Below, in pieces: positions 8,184 to 17,100 of a stretch of 31,214 bases of DNA (position 1 is its first letter; each line of letters starts with the position of its first letter). The notes below the pieces were generated by a model. The model was not told the origin of the DNA. It was given only the letters and a program-made list of their open reading frames with translations, and searched no databases. The stretch is from Bacillota bacterium (GTDB lineage Bacteria > Bacillota > Clostridia > Clostridiales > Clostridiaceae): positions 1 through 31,214 of the forward strand of contig JAEZKY010000214.1 in NCBI GenBank assembly GCA_023435985.1, in the 5' to 3' direction. The position numbers and the translations under genes were made by a program.

Positions 8184-10277
8184 TTAAACGTTGAATAACA
8201 TATCACTATAAGTTGGTATTGGCCAGAATTCCTTATCAACTATAGTTTCAAGCTTATCTGCATCAGCTCTTAGAGTATTCATTTGTTCAAATACTTCGTA
8301 TCTGTACATCATTCCTAAATCGAAGATATCACCGTCAAAGTTATCAGCCTTTTCAACTAACTTTTCAAGAAGTGCTACATTCTTATTTAATGAAGATGTT
8401 AATGTTGAAACTTCACTTAATAATTCAGTTTGAACTGATATATCTGCATTAACTCCTGTAGCTTTAATAGTATTTATTGATGCTGCAAGATTTGTAGCAA
8501 ACTTAATTACAGCAGGTATAATTTGGCGTTTTGCCATTTCAAGTGTTGTTAAAGCTTCTATATTTATAATCTTATTATAGTTTTCAAGAGTAATTTCATA
8601 ACGAGATGTTGCTTCTACTTTAGTTAATACTCCATGTTTTTCAAGTACAGCTTGGTTCTTTTCAGAAATCATAGCTTTAGCTGATTCTACTGTAGATTTA
8701 ATATTTGGAAGTCCTCTTCTTTCAGCTTCAGCAACCCATTCATCTGAATATCCGTTACCATTAAAGATTATTTTCTTATGCTTCTTAACAATATCAGTTA
8801 AAATTGCTTGAATTTCTGCATCTAAGTCAGTAGCTTTTTCTAATTTATCTGCAATTTCAGATAAAGTTTCAGCAACTATTGTATTTAAAACGAAGTTGCA
8901 TCCAGCAATTGATGCTGATGATGGAACCATTCTAAATTCAAATTTATTTCCAGTAAATGCAAATGGAGAAGTTCTATTTCTATCAGTTGCATCCTTAGGA
9001 AGTGGAGGTAATGTATTTACTCCAATAGTTAACTCACTTGCAGATTTAGAACTTGTAGCAGGACCTTTTTCAATTTGTTCTAATACATCTTCTAATTGAT
9101 CTCCTAAGAATATAGAGATTATAGCTGGTGGAGCTTCGTTAGCACCTAATCTATGATCATTTCCAGCATTAGCAGCTGATACTCTTAATAAATCTGGATA
9201 TTCATCAACAGCTTTTATTACCGCACAAAGGAATAAAAGGAATTGTTTATTATCATGTGGAGATTTACCTGGTTCAAGAAGATTCATTCCATCATCAGTT
9301 CCCATTGACCAATTGTTATGCTTTCCTGATCCGTTTACTCCAGCAAATGGCTTTTCATGAAGTAAGCAATATAAGCCATGTTTTTCTGCAACTCTCTTCA
9401 TTACTTCCATCGTTAATTGGTTATGGTCAGTTGATATATTAGTTGTACTAAATATAGGAGCTAATTCATGTTGAGCAGGTGCAACTTCATTATGCTTAGT
9501 TTTAGCTAATATTCCAAGCTTCCAAAGTTCCTCATCTACTTCCTTCATGAAATCAGAAACTCTTTCTTTTATTGTTCCAAAATAATGATCTTCAAGTTCT
9601 TGTCCTTTCGAAGGCTTTGCTCCAAATAATGTTCTTCCTGTTAATATAAGGTCTTTACGAGCATCATACATTTTCTTATCAATTAAAAAATATTCTTGTT
9701 CAGGACCTACAGTTGTAATTACTTTTTGAGTAGTAGTATTACCTAGTACTCTCAAAACACGTAGGGCTTGTTTATCTAAAGCTTCCATTGAACGTAATAA
9801 TGGAGTTTTCTTATCTAAAGCTTCTCCGTTATAAGAACAGAATGCAGTAGGTATACATAATGAACCATCCTTAATAAATGCTGGTGAAGTACAATCCCAT
9901 GCAGTATATCCTCTAGCTTCAAAAGTAGCTCTTAGTCCTCCAGATGGGAATGATGATGCATCAGGTTCACCTTTAATTAATTCCTTACCTGAAAATTCTA
10001 ATATAACTTTTCCGTCAGCAGTTGGACTTATGAAAGAATCATGTTTTTCAGCAGTGATTCCAGTCATTGGTTGGAACCAGTGAGTAAAATGAGTCGCCCC
10101 TTTTTCAACAGCCCAATCTCTCATTGCAGCTGCAACAACATCTGCAACTTCTGGATCAAGAGAAGTTCCTTTTTCAATTGTCTTTTTTAAAGCTTTATAC
10201 GTAGCCTTTGGAAGACGTTCTTTCATTACAGCATCGCTGAATACATTTGAAGCAAAAATTTCATTGATTTTGTTCAT
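8184..10277 (-). CDS. glnN: Type III glutamine synthetase GlnN
   Basis: ATP-dependent synthesis of glutamine from glutamate and ammonium. This is the large GSIII form (697 residues), unrelated in length to the 443-residue GSI encoded at 19466-20797. Family marks include the N-terminal HFTHWFQPMTGITAEKHDSF, the PSGGLRATFEARGYTAWD segment, the VGPEQEYFLID glutamate-binding strand, the KHNEVAPAQHELAPIF stretch and the ammonium/ATP segment NGSGKHNNWS. GSIII enzymes are dodecamers described in Bacteroides, cyanobacteria and clostridia. The ATG at 10275-10277 is preceded by AAGGGGATC. The gene stands alone with its own promoter, a leader of about 305 nt and a terminator. The leader carries an ANTAR-like hairpin against a terminator, which suggests antitermination control by nitrogen status. 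Confidence 0.96.
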   Translation of the reverse strand: MNKINEIFASNVFSDAVMKERLPKATYKALKKTIEKGTSLDPEVADVVAAAMRDWAVEKGATHFTHWFQPMTGITAEKHDSFISPTADGKVILEFSGKELIKGEPDASSFPSGGLRATFEARGYTAWDCTSPAFIKDGSLCIPTAFCSYNGEALDKKTPLLRSMEALDKQALRVLRVLGNTTTQKVITTVGPEQEYFLIDKKMYDARKDLILTGRTLFGAKPSKGQELEDHYFGTIKERVSDFMKEVDEELWKLGILAKTKHNEVAPAQHELAPIFSTTNISTDHNQLTMEVMKRVAEKHGLYCLLHEKPFAGVNGSGKHNNWSMGTDDGMNLLEPGKSPHDNKQFLLFLCAVIKAVDEYPDLLRVSAANAGNDHRLGANEAPPAIISIFLGDQLEDVLEQIEKGPATSSKSASELTIGVNTLPPLPKDATDRNRTSPFAFTGNKFEFRMVPSSASIAGCNFVLNTIVAETLSEIADKLEKATDLDAEIQAILTDIVKKHKKIIFNGNGYSDEWVAEAERRGLPNIKSTVESAKAMISEKNQAVLEKHGVLTKVEATSRYEITLENYNKIINIEALTTLEMAKRQIIPAVIKFATNLAASINTIKATGVNADISVQTELLSEVSTLTSSLNKNVALLEKLVEKADNFDGDIFDLGMMYRYEVFEQMNTLRADADKLETIVDKEFWPIPTYSDMLFNV

Positions 10278-10451
10278 TAATAAGATCCCCTTTCAGATAT
10301 ACAATTTATTGTTTAAATTGCTTTTTGCATATTTTTAAATTAATAATTTTATAAAAATTTTAGAATATAAATATTAAATTGTCAACAAGAAATATAGAAT
10401 AAAACAGCAGTTATTTTCCTTTCATATGAAAATTTGGAATAAAATGCATAT

Positions 10452-10500
10452 AAAAAAATAAAAAGCTAAAGACATATTATTAAAACAATATTCTCTAGCT
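10452..10500 (-). terminator. Leader attenuator terminator upstream of glnN
   Basis: Inside the glnN leader, arms 10464-10478 and 10487-10500 form a stem of about 14 bp with one bulge, followed on the minus strand by TTTTTATTTTTTT. It lies 175 bp before the glnN start and after the promoter, so it would stop transcripts before the gene unless melted. Confidence 0.8.
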
Positions 10501-10512
10501 CCATTGCTAAAA
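10493..10512 (-). promoter_or_regulatory. ANTAR-type antiterminator hairpin in the glnN leader
   Basis: TTTTAGC-AATGGA-GCTAGAG on the minus strand pairs over 7 bp (some G-U) with a hexanucleotide loop that has A at position 1 and G at position 4, the known ANTAR-recognition signature. Its right arm is the left arm of the terminator at 10452-10500, so the two structures exclude each other. Confidence 0.65.
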
Positions 10513-10553
10513 TTTTATTCAATTAATACTAAACCAAGTTTTTCGTTAATACA

Positions 10554-10574
10554 TTAAAGCTACCATAGCTTTAA
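10554..10574 (-). promoter_or_regulatory. First hairpin of the glnN leader
   Basis: TTAAAGCT-ATGGT-AGCTTTAA is a perfect 8-bp stem starting about 9 nt after the predicted transcript start. Its 5-nt loop resembles the AATGGA loop of the downstream ANTAR-like hairpin, so it may be the first of the usual pair, although the loop is one base short and the linker is about 40 nt. Confidence 0.4.
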
Positions 10575-10589
10575 ATATACCATATGTTA

Positions 10590-10618
10590 ATTATACTATA
10601 TTGTTAAGGGTTGTTCAA
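10590..10618 (-). promoter_or_regulatory. Sigma-A promoter of glnN
   Basis: -35 TTGAAC (10613-10618), 17-bp spacer and -10 TATAAT (10590-10595) on the minus strand. The predicted start of transcription is about 10583. Confidence 0.85.
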
Positions 10619-10762
10619 TACTGAAATTTTATTTCGACTAATATTCTATTATATATAAACATAAATTACATTTTTTCCGAAATTATTCACAAATTACCCT
10701 TATTGTATGTTTTTAATCCCAAAATATTAATTATTGAAATATCATTTTTTCTTAGGCACACG

Positions 10763-10980
10763 AAAAAAATAACAATTCCAAAGCTGCCATAAATAGTTTT
10801 TCATCAGACAAGGAAGTAGATTGCCCTCATAGCTGGTCTATTAGGTCAATCTACTGATGAGCAGAGAACCCGAATCTATGATTTGATGATGGTCGCTTAC
10901 TCTGTGAGTACTCAGCAAGCGTAGCGAGTCGAGCTTCCTCTAATGGAAAATAGGCTGGCAGATGGATTTGTTATTTTTTT
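10763..10980 (+). ncRNA. Candidate structured RNA, multibranched, about 218 nt
   Basis: The ends pair perfectly over 13 bp (10763-10775 with 10968-10980). Nested helices continue inward: UCCA/UGGA, CUGCCA/UGGCAG, UUUUUCAU/AUGGAAAA (one G-U) and AGGAAG/CUUCCU. Inside are at least three hairpins: GUAGAUUG/CAAUCUAC with an inner AUAG/CUAU, CGAAUC-UAU-GAUUUG, and CGCUU/AAGCG around UACUC-UGU-GAGUA. UUCAUCAG and CUGAUGAG can pair as an alternative or pseudoknot. Three G-U pairs occur only in the plus-strand RNA, which favours that strand. The stretch is clearly less A+T rich than its surroundings and codes for no protein. Both ends have T-runs on the outgoing strand, so it could terminate in either direction. 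I do not recognise the family for certain; a raiA-motif RNA is possible. No clear plus-strand promoter was found. Confidence 0.6.
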
Positions 10981-11273
10981 GATTGTGCCTTATTCCCTAC
11001 ATCTTCAAATTCAACGTCTATAACTTCTCCATTAGTGTAATCATCAGTTGATTGTTCATAACTCTGATAATTATCATTATTATTTTTATTATTATTCACT
11101 TTATTATTTTTACTCTTTTTCTTTACAAATCCAACAATTTTCATAACTATATATCCTATAATTCCAAGTAATAAAAGCCATGGAAGCATTTTTAATATTA
11201 TTGATAACACAAAAAATACTATGAAAACTGTGACTCCAGTATACATATATTTTTTTATATTTCCATTCATCAT
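10971..11273 (-). CDS. Small membrane protein, unknown function
   Basis: A 100-residue protein not recognised as a named family. It has a short basic N-terminus, two adjoining hydrophobic segments (YTGVTVFIVFFVLSIILKM and LPWLLLLGIIGYIVMKIVGF), a lysine-rich patch (VKKKSKNNK), then a low-complexity Asn-rich linker and an acidic tail (GEVIDVEFEDVG). This looks like an integral membrane anchor with a cytoplasmic disordered tail. The start ATG at 11271-11273 follows AGAGG by 6 nt; an ATG five codons upstream has no ribosome binding site. Its last codons overlap the end of the candidate RNA on the other strand. It has a clear promoter at 11417-11445. Confidence 0.7.
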   Translation of the reverse strand: MMNGNIKKYMYTGVTVFIVFFVLSIILKMLPWLLLLGIIGYIVMKIVGFVKKKSKNNKVNNNKNNNDNYQSYEQSTDDYTNGEVIDVEFEDVGNKAQSKK

Positions 11274-11416
11274 ATTCAACCTCTGCATTACTTAATTTTT
11301 ATCACATATGTAGTAATTTTTCCTCATCCAGTAAAATACTATGCGTAAAAAACATTATATTCAAACCTAATTTATTTAAAATATGACTTATAAATAAGCT
11401 TTCTTAATCGGTTACA

Positions 11417-11445
11417 ATTATACCTTAAGAATGCATAATTTACAA
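11417..11445 (-). promoter_or_regulatory. Sigma-A promoter of the small membrane protein gene
   Basis: -35 TTGTAA (11440-11445), 17-bp spacer and -10 TATAAT (11417-11422) on the minus strand. The transcript would carry a leader of about 135 nt. Confidence 0.7.
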
Positions 11446-11466
11446 TGTATAAAATAAAATTATCTC

Positions 11467-12384
11467 TTACCTATGAGATGAAAACTTATATGTTATAAGT
11501 ATACTAATTACAAGTACCATTGTAACGACTAATCCTCCTTCTGGCCCAAAACTCCCTCCATTAATTATATTAGAACTTATCACTCTTGCATTATATAAAG
11601 AATCCGTCTCTGCACCACTTACTGAAAATCCGAAAATAGGACCTTGAAAATAGTTCCAGGCTGTATGATAGCCTATACACATCCATAAGTTTTTAGTTTT
11701 AATATATATGCCTGCCATAAAAACTCCAAATAAGAACAAATTGATATACGCTACTAGACTTATGCCTTGGTTCATTGAATGTAACAACGAAAAAATTACA
11801 GATGAAACTATAATCGGAATAAACCAGGACTTTCGACCTTCCTTTAAAATATTCATACAATATCCTCTAGAAAAAAGTTCTTCACTTATTCCAACAAAAA
11901 TAAAAATAATTAATTGTATAATTAATGGGTATAAAATGCCGGACTTACTCAAGCCACTTTGTAATTTTACTGACTTTGTACATAGCAATATAAGAGCTAC
12001 TATTATAAATGACATGGCACCTATCATTGCTCCAAAGCATAGATCATTCAAACTACCTTTTACCTTGGTAAGCCCGATATCTTTAATGCTCTTTTTCTCA
12101 AATATTCTCCAGAATAAAATTACATAAAATATCATACAACTGCATTGAATTAATATCAAACACACAGATGGAAAGCTACTAATACTTGAAAGTTGTTTAT
12201 TTAAATAATTTACATACATAGCATTATTTACTGCAAATTCTGGATTTATAGTTAAAACAACTGCTTTATAGCTCATTAAAAAAATATCTGACAGTATATT
12301 TGTAGTTAGATAGAAGGCTAAAAAAAGACTTCCTATTTTTAATAAAGATTTTATTAACTTATTATTGCACTTTAGAATTTTCAT
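11467..12384 (-). CDS. CPBP-family intramembrane metalloprotease
   Basis: A 305-residue polytopic membrane protein of the CPBP (CAAX protease and bacteriocin-processing) group. The catalytic motifs are present in order: EExxxR as E168, E169 and R173 (SEELFSRG), the second-motif histidine H202 (FSLLHSMNQG), and HxxxN as H240 and N244 (HTAWN). At least six hydrophobic segments surround them. Bacterial members are linked to bacteriocin self-immunity or protein maturation; no bacteriocin gene is beside it, so its substrate is unknown. The ATG follows GGAGG by about 7 nt. The 194-bp gap upstream is very A+T rich and contains the gltD terminator and a plausible but unclear promoter. Confidence 0.9.
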   Translation of the reverse strand: MKILKCNNKLIKSLLKIGSLFLAFYLTTNILSDIFLMSYKAVVLTINPEFAVNNAMYVNYLNKQLSSISSFPSVCLILIQCSCMIFYVILFWRIFEKKSIKDIGLTKVKGSLNDLCFGAMIGAMSFIIVALILLCTKSVKLQSGLSKSGILYPLIIQLIIFIFVGISEELFSRGYCMNILKEGRKSWFIPIIVSSVIFSLLHSMNQGISLVAYINLFLFGVFMAGIYIKTKNLWMCIGYHTAWNYFQGPIFGFSVSGAETDSLYNARVISSNIINGGSFGPEGGLVVTMVLVISILITYKFSSHR

Positions 12385-12578
12385 TACTTTCCTCCATTCT
12401 TTTCTTTAAGATATTCCTCTTTACATATACATCTTTTATATACTTATAATATATTATGATACCTTTCCATAATATAGAAACATATAATCTACTTTATAAT
12501 TAACAATTAAAACATTTTTACTTCCTTATTCCATAGTCTTTCTTGACTTAGAAAATCCTATAATTTCCTGCACAATAA

Positions 12579-12605
12579 AATCCCCCTAGAATTTCTAGGG
12601 GGATT
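12579..12605 (-). terminator. Intrinsic terminator of the gltBD genes
   Basis: Perfect 12-bp stem with CCCCC/GGGGG core (arms 12579-12590 and 12594-12605, 3-nt loop) followed on the minus strand by TTTTATT. It lies 19 bases after the gltD stop. Confidence 0.93.
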
Positions 12606-12623
12606 AATTATTTATATCTAATT

Positions 12624-14096
12624 CTATTTTCTTAAGAATTCATTAACAGCTATTCCTGATTGTATCCCTTCACTTATAGCTGTTACAACTAATGATTGTC
12701 CACGTCTTGCATCACCTGTTGCAAATACTTTAGGAATATTAGTTTCAAAGTCTTCATTTGATGCTTTTATATTAGTTCTTGCATCTGATTCAACTCCAAA
12801 TGCTTCCTTAATATAACTTTGCGAACCTGTAAAGCCCATTGCAAGTAATACGAGTTCTGCTTGGTAAGTCTTCTCTGATCCTTTAACTGGCACTGGTCCA
12901 AATCTTCCATTTTCATCTTTTTTCCATTCTACCTTTACAGTATCAACACTTTCAAGATTTCCATCTTTATCAGCATGGATAGCCGTAACTGTTGTTAAAT
13001 ATTCTCTAGGATCTCTGCCATATAAATCTATAAATTCTTCTTGTCCATAATCGACCTTAAGAATCTTAGGCCATTCTGGCCATGGATTATTTGCAGCTCT
13101 TTCCTTAGAAGGCTCACCCATTATTTCAAATTGAACTAATGACTTACATCCATGTCTAAGTGAAGTTCCAACACAGTCTGTACCTGTATCTCCACCACCA
13201 ATTACAATTACATTTTTACCTTCTGCAGATATATAATTATTATCTGTATGCTTTGAATCTAAAAGGCTCTTAGTATTAGCTTTTAAGAAATCTACAGCAA
13301 AATGAATGCCTTTAACGTCATTTCTTCCTTCTGCCACAAGATCTCTAGGCTGTGATGCTCCCGTAGCAAGAACTACAGCATCATATTCCTCTAAGATTTC
13401 CTTAGCATTATAGTTTTCACCTACATTTGCATTAGTTACAAATCTAACGCCCTCTTCTGCCATAAGGTTTATTCTTCTTAAAATAACTTCTTTATCAAGC
13501 TTCATGTTAGGAATTCCATACATTAATAATCCACCTGGTCTGTCACTTCTTTCATATACAGTAACCTTATGACCACATTTATTTAATGTATTTGCTGCTG
13601 CAAGCCCTGCTGGACCTGAACCTATTACAGCAACCTTCTTACCGGTTCTCTTTAAAGGCGCATTTGCTTTAACTATTCCATTATCAAAAGCTGTATCAAT
13701 TATAGCTCTTTCATTTTCTTTTATAGTAACTGAAGGACCATTTAATCCTGCTGTACATCCAGCTTCACACGGTGCTGGACATACTCTTCCTGTAAATTCA
13801 GGAAATGGATTAGTCTTATTTAATCTTTCGTAAGCTAAATCCCATTTTCCTTTATATACTAGGTCATTCCATTCAGGAATTAGGTTATGAAGCGGACATC
13901 CTGATACCATGCCTGAAAATAATACTCCTGATTGACAAAATGGAACGCCACAATCCATACATCTAGCACCTTGGATACATTGTTTCTCTAAAGGAAGTCT
14001 TGTATGAAATTCGTTATAATCTTGTAATCTTTCCTTTGGTTCTCTGTTTTTACCTTCTTCTCTATCATACTCTAAAAATCCAGTTGGTTTACCCAT
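12624..14096 (-). CDS. gltD: Glutamate synthase, small (NADPH) subunit
   Basis: Passes electrons from NADPH through FAD and iron-sulfur clusters to the large subunit, which turns 2-oxoglutarate plus glutamine into two glutamates. The N-terminal half carries cysteines for two [4Fe-4S] clusters: C46, C49, C54 and C67 (ARCMDCGVPFC, GCPLHNLIPEWN), then C106, C110 and C114 (CPAPCEAGC). The FAD-binding Rossmann motif GSGPAGLAAA is at 158-167. The NADPH motif GGGDTGTDCVG follows, and a second FAD contact ATGDARRGQSLVV is near the C-terminus. Its 490 residues are normal. The AGGAGGG ribosome binding site overlaps the gltB stop codon, indicating translational coupling in a gltBD operon. Confidence 0.97.
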   Translation of the reverse strand: MGKPTGFLEYDREEGKNREPKERLQDYNEFHTRLPLEKQCIQGARCMDCGVPFCQSGVLFSGMVSGCPLHNLIPEWNDLVYKGKWDLAYERLNKTNPFPEFTGRVCPAPCEAGCTAGLNGPSVTIKENERAIIDTAFDNGIVKANAPLKRTGKKVAVIGSGPAGLAAANTLNKCGHKVTVYERSDRPGGLLMYGIPNMKLDKEVILRRINLMAEEGVRFVTNANVGENYNAKEILEEYDAVVLATGASQPRDLVAEGRNDVKGIHFAVDFLKANTKSLLDSKHTDNNYISAEGKNVIVIGGGDTGTDCVGTSLRHGCKSLVQFEIMGEPSKERAANNPWPEWPKILKVDYGQEEFIDLYGRDPREYLTTVTAIHADKDGNLESVDTVKVEWKKDENGRFGPVPVKGSEKTYQAELVLLAMGFTGSQSYIKEAFGVESDARTNIKASNEDFETNIPKVFATGDARRGQSLVVTAISEGIQSGIAVNEFLRK

Positions 14097-14109
14097 TCGT
14101 CTATCCCTC

Positions 14110-17100
14110 CTAATTTCCTTTAATTTCTTGGAATGTTTTTATTAATGCTTCATCCTCATCACATCCAAGATTTTTGTACTTTTCAACAGTTTCTAAAACT
14201 CTCTTATAATCCTTTGGAATTATTTTGTGGAATTTAGATTTTTCTGTTTCAAAGTTATATAATATCTTATTTCCTTTAGGAGAGCCTGTAACTTTCACAT
14301 GTTCTTCAATTAAGCTCTTTAATTCTTCTTCATCGTCTATATCTAACTCTTCTAATGAAATCATTTCTTCATTTAAGTTAATTCTAAAGTTTGGATCTTC
14401 TTCATATATATAAGCAACTCCACCACTCATACCTGCTGCAAAGTTAATACCTGTTTTACCTAAAACAACAACTTTTCCACCAGTCATGTATTCTAATCCA
14501 TGAGCACCAACACCTTCAACAACTGCTGTTGCACCTGAATTTCTTACACAGAATCTTTCACCTGCAATACCATTTATAAATACTTTACCTGATGTTGCAC
14601 CGTATAAAGCAACATTTCCTATTAAGATGTTATCTTCTGCAACAAAAGTCGATTTCTTTGGAGGATATACAATAAGTTTACCACCTGATAATCCCTTACC
14701 AAAGTAATCATTAGCATCTCCTTCAATTTCAAAAGTTAATCCCTTTGGAATGAATGAACCAAAGCTTTGACCAGCTGCACCATTACACTTAATAGTAATA
14801 GTATCTTCTGGTAATCCTTCTGTACCATGTACTTTAGTTACCTCAGATCCTAAAATAGTTCCAAGAGTTCTATCGGTATTAGTTATATCAACTTCTAAGT
14901 TTGTCTTTTTACCTTCAGTTATAGCTTCCTTACATTTATCTAAGAATAATTTTTCGTCCATTACTTTATGTAACTTAAAATCATACTTCTTAGTTTGATC
15001 AAATTTAACAACTTTACCTTTATACTTATCTGGAGTATAAAGTATGGAGCTTAAATCAATACTCTTAGCTTTCCAGCCGTGAGCACTCTCTTTTTGCTTA
15101 AGCTTATCCACTCTTCCAATCATTTCATCGAGTTTTCTAAATCCAAGCTTAGCCATGATTTCTCTAAGTTCCTCAGCTATAAAGTACATAAAGTTAACAA
15201 CGTATTCTGGTTTTCCTTTAAATCTCTTTCTAAGTTCTTCATTTTGAGTTGCCACACCGACTGGACATGTATCTAAATTACAAACTCTCATCATAACACA
15301 GCCAAGTGCTACAAGCGGTGCAGTTGCAAATCCAAATTCTTCTGCTCCAAGAAGTGCTGCAATAGCAACATCTCTTCCACTCATTAATTTACCATCAACT
15401 TCAACTCTAACTCTTTCTCTTAAATCATTAAGTAATAGAGTTTGATGAGCTTCTGCGAGTCCAAGCTCCCAAGGAAGACCTGCATTTTTGATTGAGTTCT
15501 TTGGTGACGCACCAGTTCCTCCATCATATCCTGAAATTAATATTACTTCTGCTCCACCTTTAGCAACTCCAGCAGCAACAGTTCCAACTCCACATTCAGA
15601 AACTAATTTAACAGACACTCTTGCACCAGTATTGGCATTCTTTAAGTCATAAATTAATTGTGCCAAATCTTCTATTGAATATATATCATGATGTGGTGGT
15701 GGTGATATAAGCCCTACTCCTGTAGTGGAATGTCTAGTCTTAGCAATCCATGGATATACCTTTGTTCCAGGTAGCTGTCCACCTTCACCTGGTTTTGCTC
15801 CTTGTGCAAGTTTTATTTGAAGTTCATCAGCATTTACTAAGTATTCTGAAGTTACTCCAAATCTACCAGATGCAACTTGCTTTATTGAAGATCTTCTTGA
15901 ATCTCCGTTTTCATCTACTGTCCATCTGTCTTTATCTTCTCCACCTTCACCAGTATTAGACTTTCCGCCAATTCTGTTCATTGCAATAGCTAAAGCTTCA
16001 TGAGCTTCCTTAGAAATTGATCCATAAGACATAGCTCCAGTTTTAAATCTCTTAACTATTTCTGATACTGATTCAACTTCATCTAAAGGAATTTCATTAG
16101 AATTGTAATTGAAATCTAATAATCCTCTTAAAGTTATTTCAGCTTTTTCATCATCTATTAATGAAGTACATTCCTTAAACAATTCATAATTTCCTGTTCT
16201 TGTTGCTTCTTGAAGCTTATGAATCGTTAATGGATTATATAAATGCTTCTCTTGATTTCCTTCACCAGATCTTAATTTTTCATATCCAGGTGAATCTAAT
16301 GAAAAGTCAGCTGCATAAGTCTTCTCTCTAAATCCTTTTTCATGATTTATTTCTGCTTCTTTTTGTATTTCTTTTAATCCAATTCCATCAATTCTGCTTA
16401 TAGTATTAGTGAAGTATTTATCTATAACTTCTTTTCCAATACCTATAGCTTCAAATATTTGAGCTCCTTGATAAGATTGTATTGTTGAAATTCCCATCTT
16501 AGAAAGTATTTTAATTATACCTTTAAGCACTGCCTTATTATAATTGTATACGGCTTTATCATATTCCGCATTAAGAAGTCCTTCTTCAATTAGTCCTCTT
16601 AAAGACTCATAAGCCATATATGGATTTACAGCAGATGCACCAAATCCAATCAATGTAGCAAAATGATGAATTTCTCTTGGTTCTCCACTTTCTAATACTA
16701 TTCCAACAGATGTTCTTGTCCCTTTTTTAACCATATATTGATGGAGTGCTGATACTGCAAGCAATGATGGAATAGGCACTTTAGCTTCGCATACATTTCT
16801 ATCAGATAATACTAATATAGTATATCCCTTCTCATATGCATCCTGTGCTTTTTCAAACATTTCATCTAAGGCATTTTCTAAAGAACTACCTTTATCAAAT
16901 ACGATATCTATAACTTTTGCTTTTAAATTTCCGTCATTAAGTGTTTTTATTTTAGCTAACTCATCATCATTTAATATTGGTGAGTCAAGCTTTAACATTT
17001 CACAATTTGAAGGTTTATCTTCTAATATATTTCCTTCCGGCCCTAAATAAACATTAGAAGCTGTTATTATTTCTTCTCTAATCGCATCTATAGGCGGATT

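Noticed and set aside
10763..10980. 6S RNA, tmRNA, SRP RNA or RNase P RNA
   Set aside because: The fold is multibranched, not a rod with a central bubble; it lacks tRNA-like ends and the length does not fit tmRNA or RNase P.
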